Positions 63,102-64,000 of a DNA stretch of 64,000 nucleotides are shown here, piece by piece; positions within the stretch are counted from its first letter, which is position 1, and every line of letters starts with the position of its first letter. Under the pieces are notes generated by a model. It searched no databases. It saw only the letters and a list, made by a program, of their open reading frames with translations, and was not told where the DNA came from. The stretch is from contig JAATFB010000020.1 in the NCBI GenBank assembly GCA_015655415.1, forward strand, positions 36,065-100,064, in the 5' to 3' direction. The DNA comes from Actinomycetales bacterium. GTDB lineage: Bacteria; Actinomycetota; Actinomycetes; Actinomycetales; Microbacteriaceae. A program made the position numbers and the translations under genes.

Positions 63102-64000
63102 TCAGTGTCCCGACGGCTCGGTCTCGATCTCGCTGCGATCGCCCGACCAGAGGGTGTGGAACACGCCGTCCTTGTCGACCCGCTTGTAGGTGTGCGCGCC
63201 GAAGAAGTCGCGCTGGCCCTGAACCAAGGCGGCGGGCAACCGGTCGGCGCGCAGGCCGTCGTAGTAGGCGAGGCTCGAGCTGAAGGCGGGGGAGGGGATG
63301 CCACCGCGCGCGGCCGCGACCACGACCCGGCGCCACGCCTCCTGCGTGCGTGCCAGGGCGTCCCGGAAGTACGGTGCGGTCAGCAGCGCGACCAGGCCGG
63401 GATCCTCGGCGTACGCCTCGGTGATCCGGTTGAGGAACTGCGCCCGGATGATGCATCCGCCGCGCCAGATGGCGGCGATGTCGCCCTTCTTGATGTCCCA
63501 GCCGTACTGCTCGGCGCCCGCGACGATCTCGTCGAAGCCCTGCGAGTAGGCGATGATCTTCGACGCGTACAGCGCCTGGCGGACATCCTCGACGAAGGCG
63601 TCAGGGTCCTGCACCCGCCACGCCTCACCGGGGCCGGGCAGGCCGGCCGCGGCGGCCCGCTGTCGCGGCTTGCTGGAGAGCGAGCGGGCGAACACGGCCT
63701 CGGCGATCCCGGAGACCGGGATGCCCAGATCCAGCGCGGTCTGCACCGTCCAGGCGCCCGTTCCCTTCGCACCGGCCTGGTCGAGGATGACGTCGACGAG
63801 CGGCTTGTCGGTGGTCGCGTCCACCTGGCGCAGCACCTCGGCGGTGATCTGGATGAGGTAGCTCTCGAGCTCGCCCTCGTTCCACCGTGCGAAGATGTCG
63901 GCGATCTCCGCGGGCGACTTGCCGGTGCCTCGGCGGATGAGATCGTAGGCCTCGGCGATGAGCTGCATGTCGGCGTACTCGATGCCGTTGTGCACCATCT
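63102..64000 (-). CDS. gnd: 6-phosphogluconate dehydrogenase, 5' part outside window
   Basis: The C-terminal ~299 residues are visible, beginning KMVHNGIEYADMQLIAEAYD (the catalytic Lys and substrate His/Asn motif). Next come KGTGAWTVQTALDLGIPVSGIAEAVFAR, WRGGCIIRAQFLNRI and a final Arg/His-containing tail FGAHTYKRVDKDGVFHTLW. It performs oxidative decarboxylation of 6-phosphogluconate to ribulose-5-phosphate in the pentose phosphate pathway. The gene runs off the right edge. Confidence 0.95.
   Translation of the reverse strand, partial: MVHNGIEYADMQLIAEAYDLIRRGTGKSPAEIADIFARWNEGELESYLIQITAEVLRQVDATTDKPLVDVILDQAGAKGTGAWTVQTALDLGIPVSGIAEAVFARSLSSKPRQRAAAAGLPGPGEAWRVQDPDAFVEDVRQALYASKIIAYSQGFDEIVAGAEQYGWDIKKGDIAAIWRGGCIIRAQFLNRITEAYAEDPGLVALLTAPYFRDALARTQEAWRRVVVAAARGGIPSPAFSSSLAYYDGLRADRLPAALVQGQRDFFGAHTYKRVDKDGVFHTLWSGDRSEIETEPSGH

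Noticed and set aside
1..64000. CRISPR arrays, rRNA genes, IS elements
   Set aside because: No regularly spaced repeats of CRISPR type, no rRNA signature and no transposase were seen. The only recombinase is the serine integrase-like gene.

Overview
The window is high-GC DNA with actinobacterial gene content, most likely from a member of Microbacteriaceae (the genus cannot be fixed by eye). The evidence is pervasive GC-ending codons, many GTG starts, frequent leaderless starts (TANNNT 6-7 nt before ATG/GTG), a protein O-mannosyltransferase next to rsmI, a DUF222/HNH 13E12-type gene, and the block pmt-rsmI...metG-tatD-rsmA-ispE...glmU-prs, which matches the gene order of Mycobacterium tuberculosis Rv1002c-Rv1018c.

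Region 1-8023 has visibly lower GC and encodes at least nine tightly overlapping minus-strand genes. In transcription order they are: two dCTP-deaminase/dUTPase-fold proteins, a class I methyltransferase, an NMP-kinase-like/cytidine-deaminase fusion, a NUDIX hydrolase, a protein with a phosphodiester-glycosidase (NAGPA)-like C-terminus, a family 2 glycosyltransferase, an MFS transporter, and a medium-chain dehydrogenase that runs off the left edge. I know of no described pathway with this set. It looks like a horizontally acquired operon that deaminates, phosphorylates, methylates and glycosylates a nucleotide-derived compound and exports it; a nucleotide-pool defence role is the alternative. 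Region 8024-10445 is its flank: non-coding DNA, a frameshifted gene remnant, and a large serine recombinase that has lost its C-terminus.

From 10483 the chromosome backbone resumes: a LysR substrate-binding-domain protein, a Ski2-like DUF3516 helicase, an HxlR/azoreductase pair, a DrrAB-type ABC exporter behind four 11-bp-spaced repeats, an FMN monooxygenase, a 1,090-residue BTAD/NB-ARC regulator, a CoA-binding protein with MetY, Pmt and RsmI. Region 26400-35600 is a catabolic insert relative to the mycobacterial order: an alpha-galactoside ABC importer, DeoR regulator and GH36 alpha-galactosidase operon, a frameshifted DUF222/HNH gene, and an amidohydrolase. Then come metG, tatD, rsmA and ispE, an MFS carrier, the methionine importer metQNI and an ABC-F protein.

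Region 46400-49860 is a sugar-acid/lactone type module (MHS-family symporter, SMP-30 lactonase-like protein, FadR-type GntR regulator). Next are an F420-oxidoreductase-fold protein, an MFS exporter, a GNAT enzyme, aroG (DAHP synthase) behind what looks like a ribosome-mediated attenuator, a small alarmone synthetase, MarR and DUF1801 genes, a G-rich tandem repeat and long palindrome, tRNA-Gln(TTG), glmU and prs. The right end holds a TetR regulator divergent from an MFS drug exporter across three GAACnnnGTTC operators, a second DHA2 exporter, and gnd, which runs off the right edge. Large ORFs antisense to these genes were treated as GC-driven shadows.
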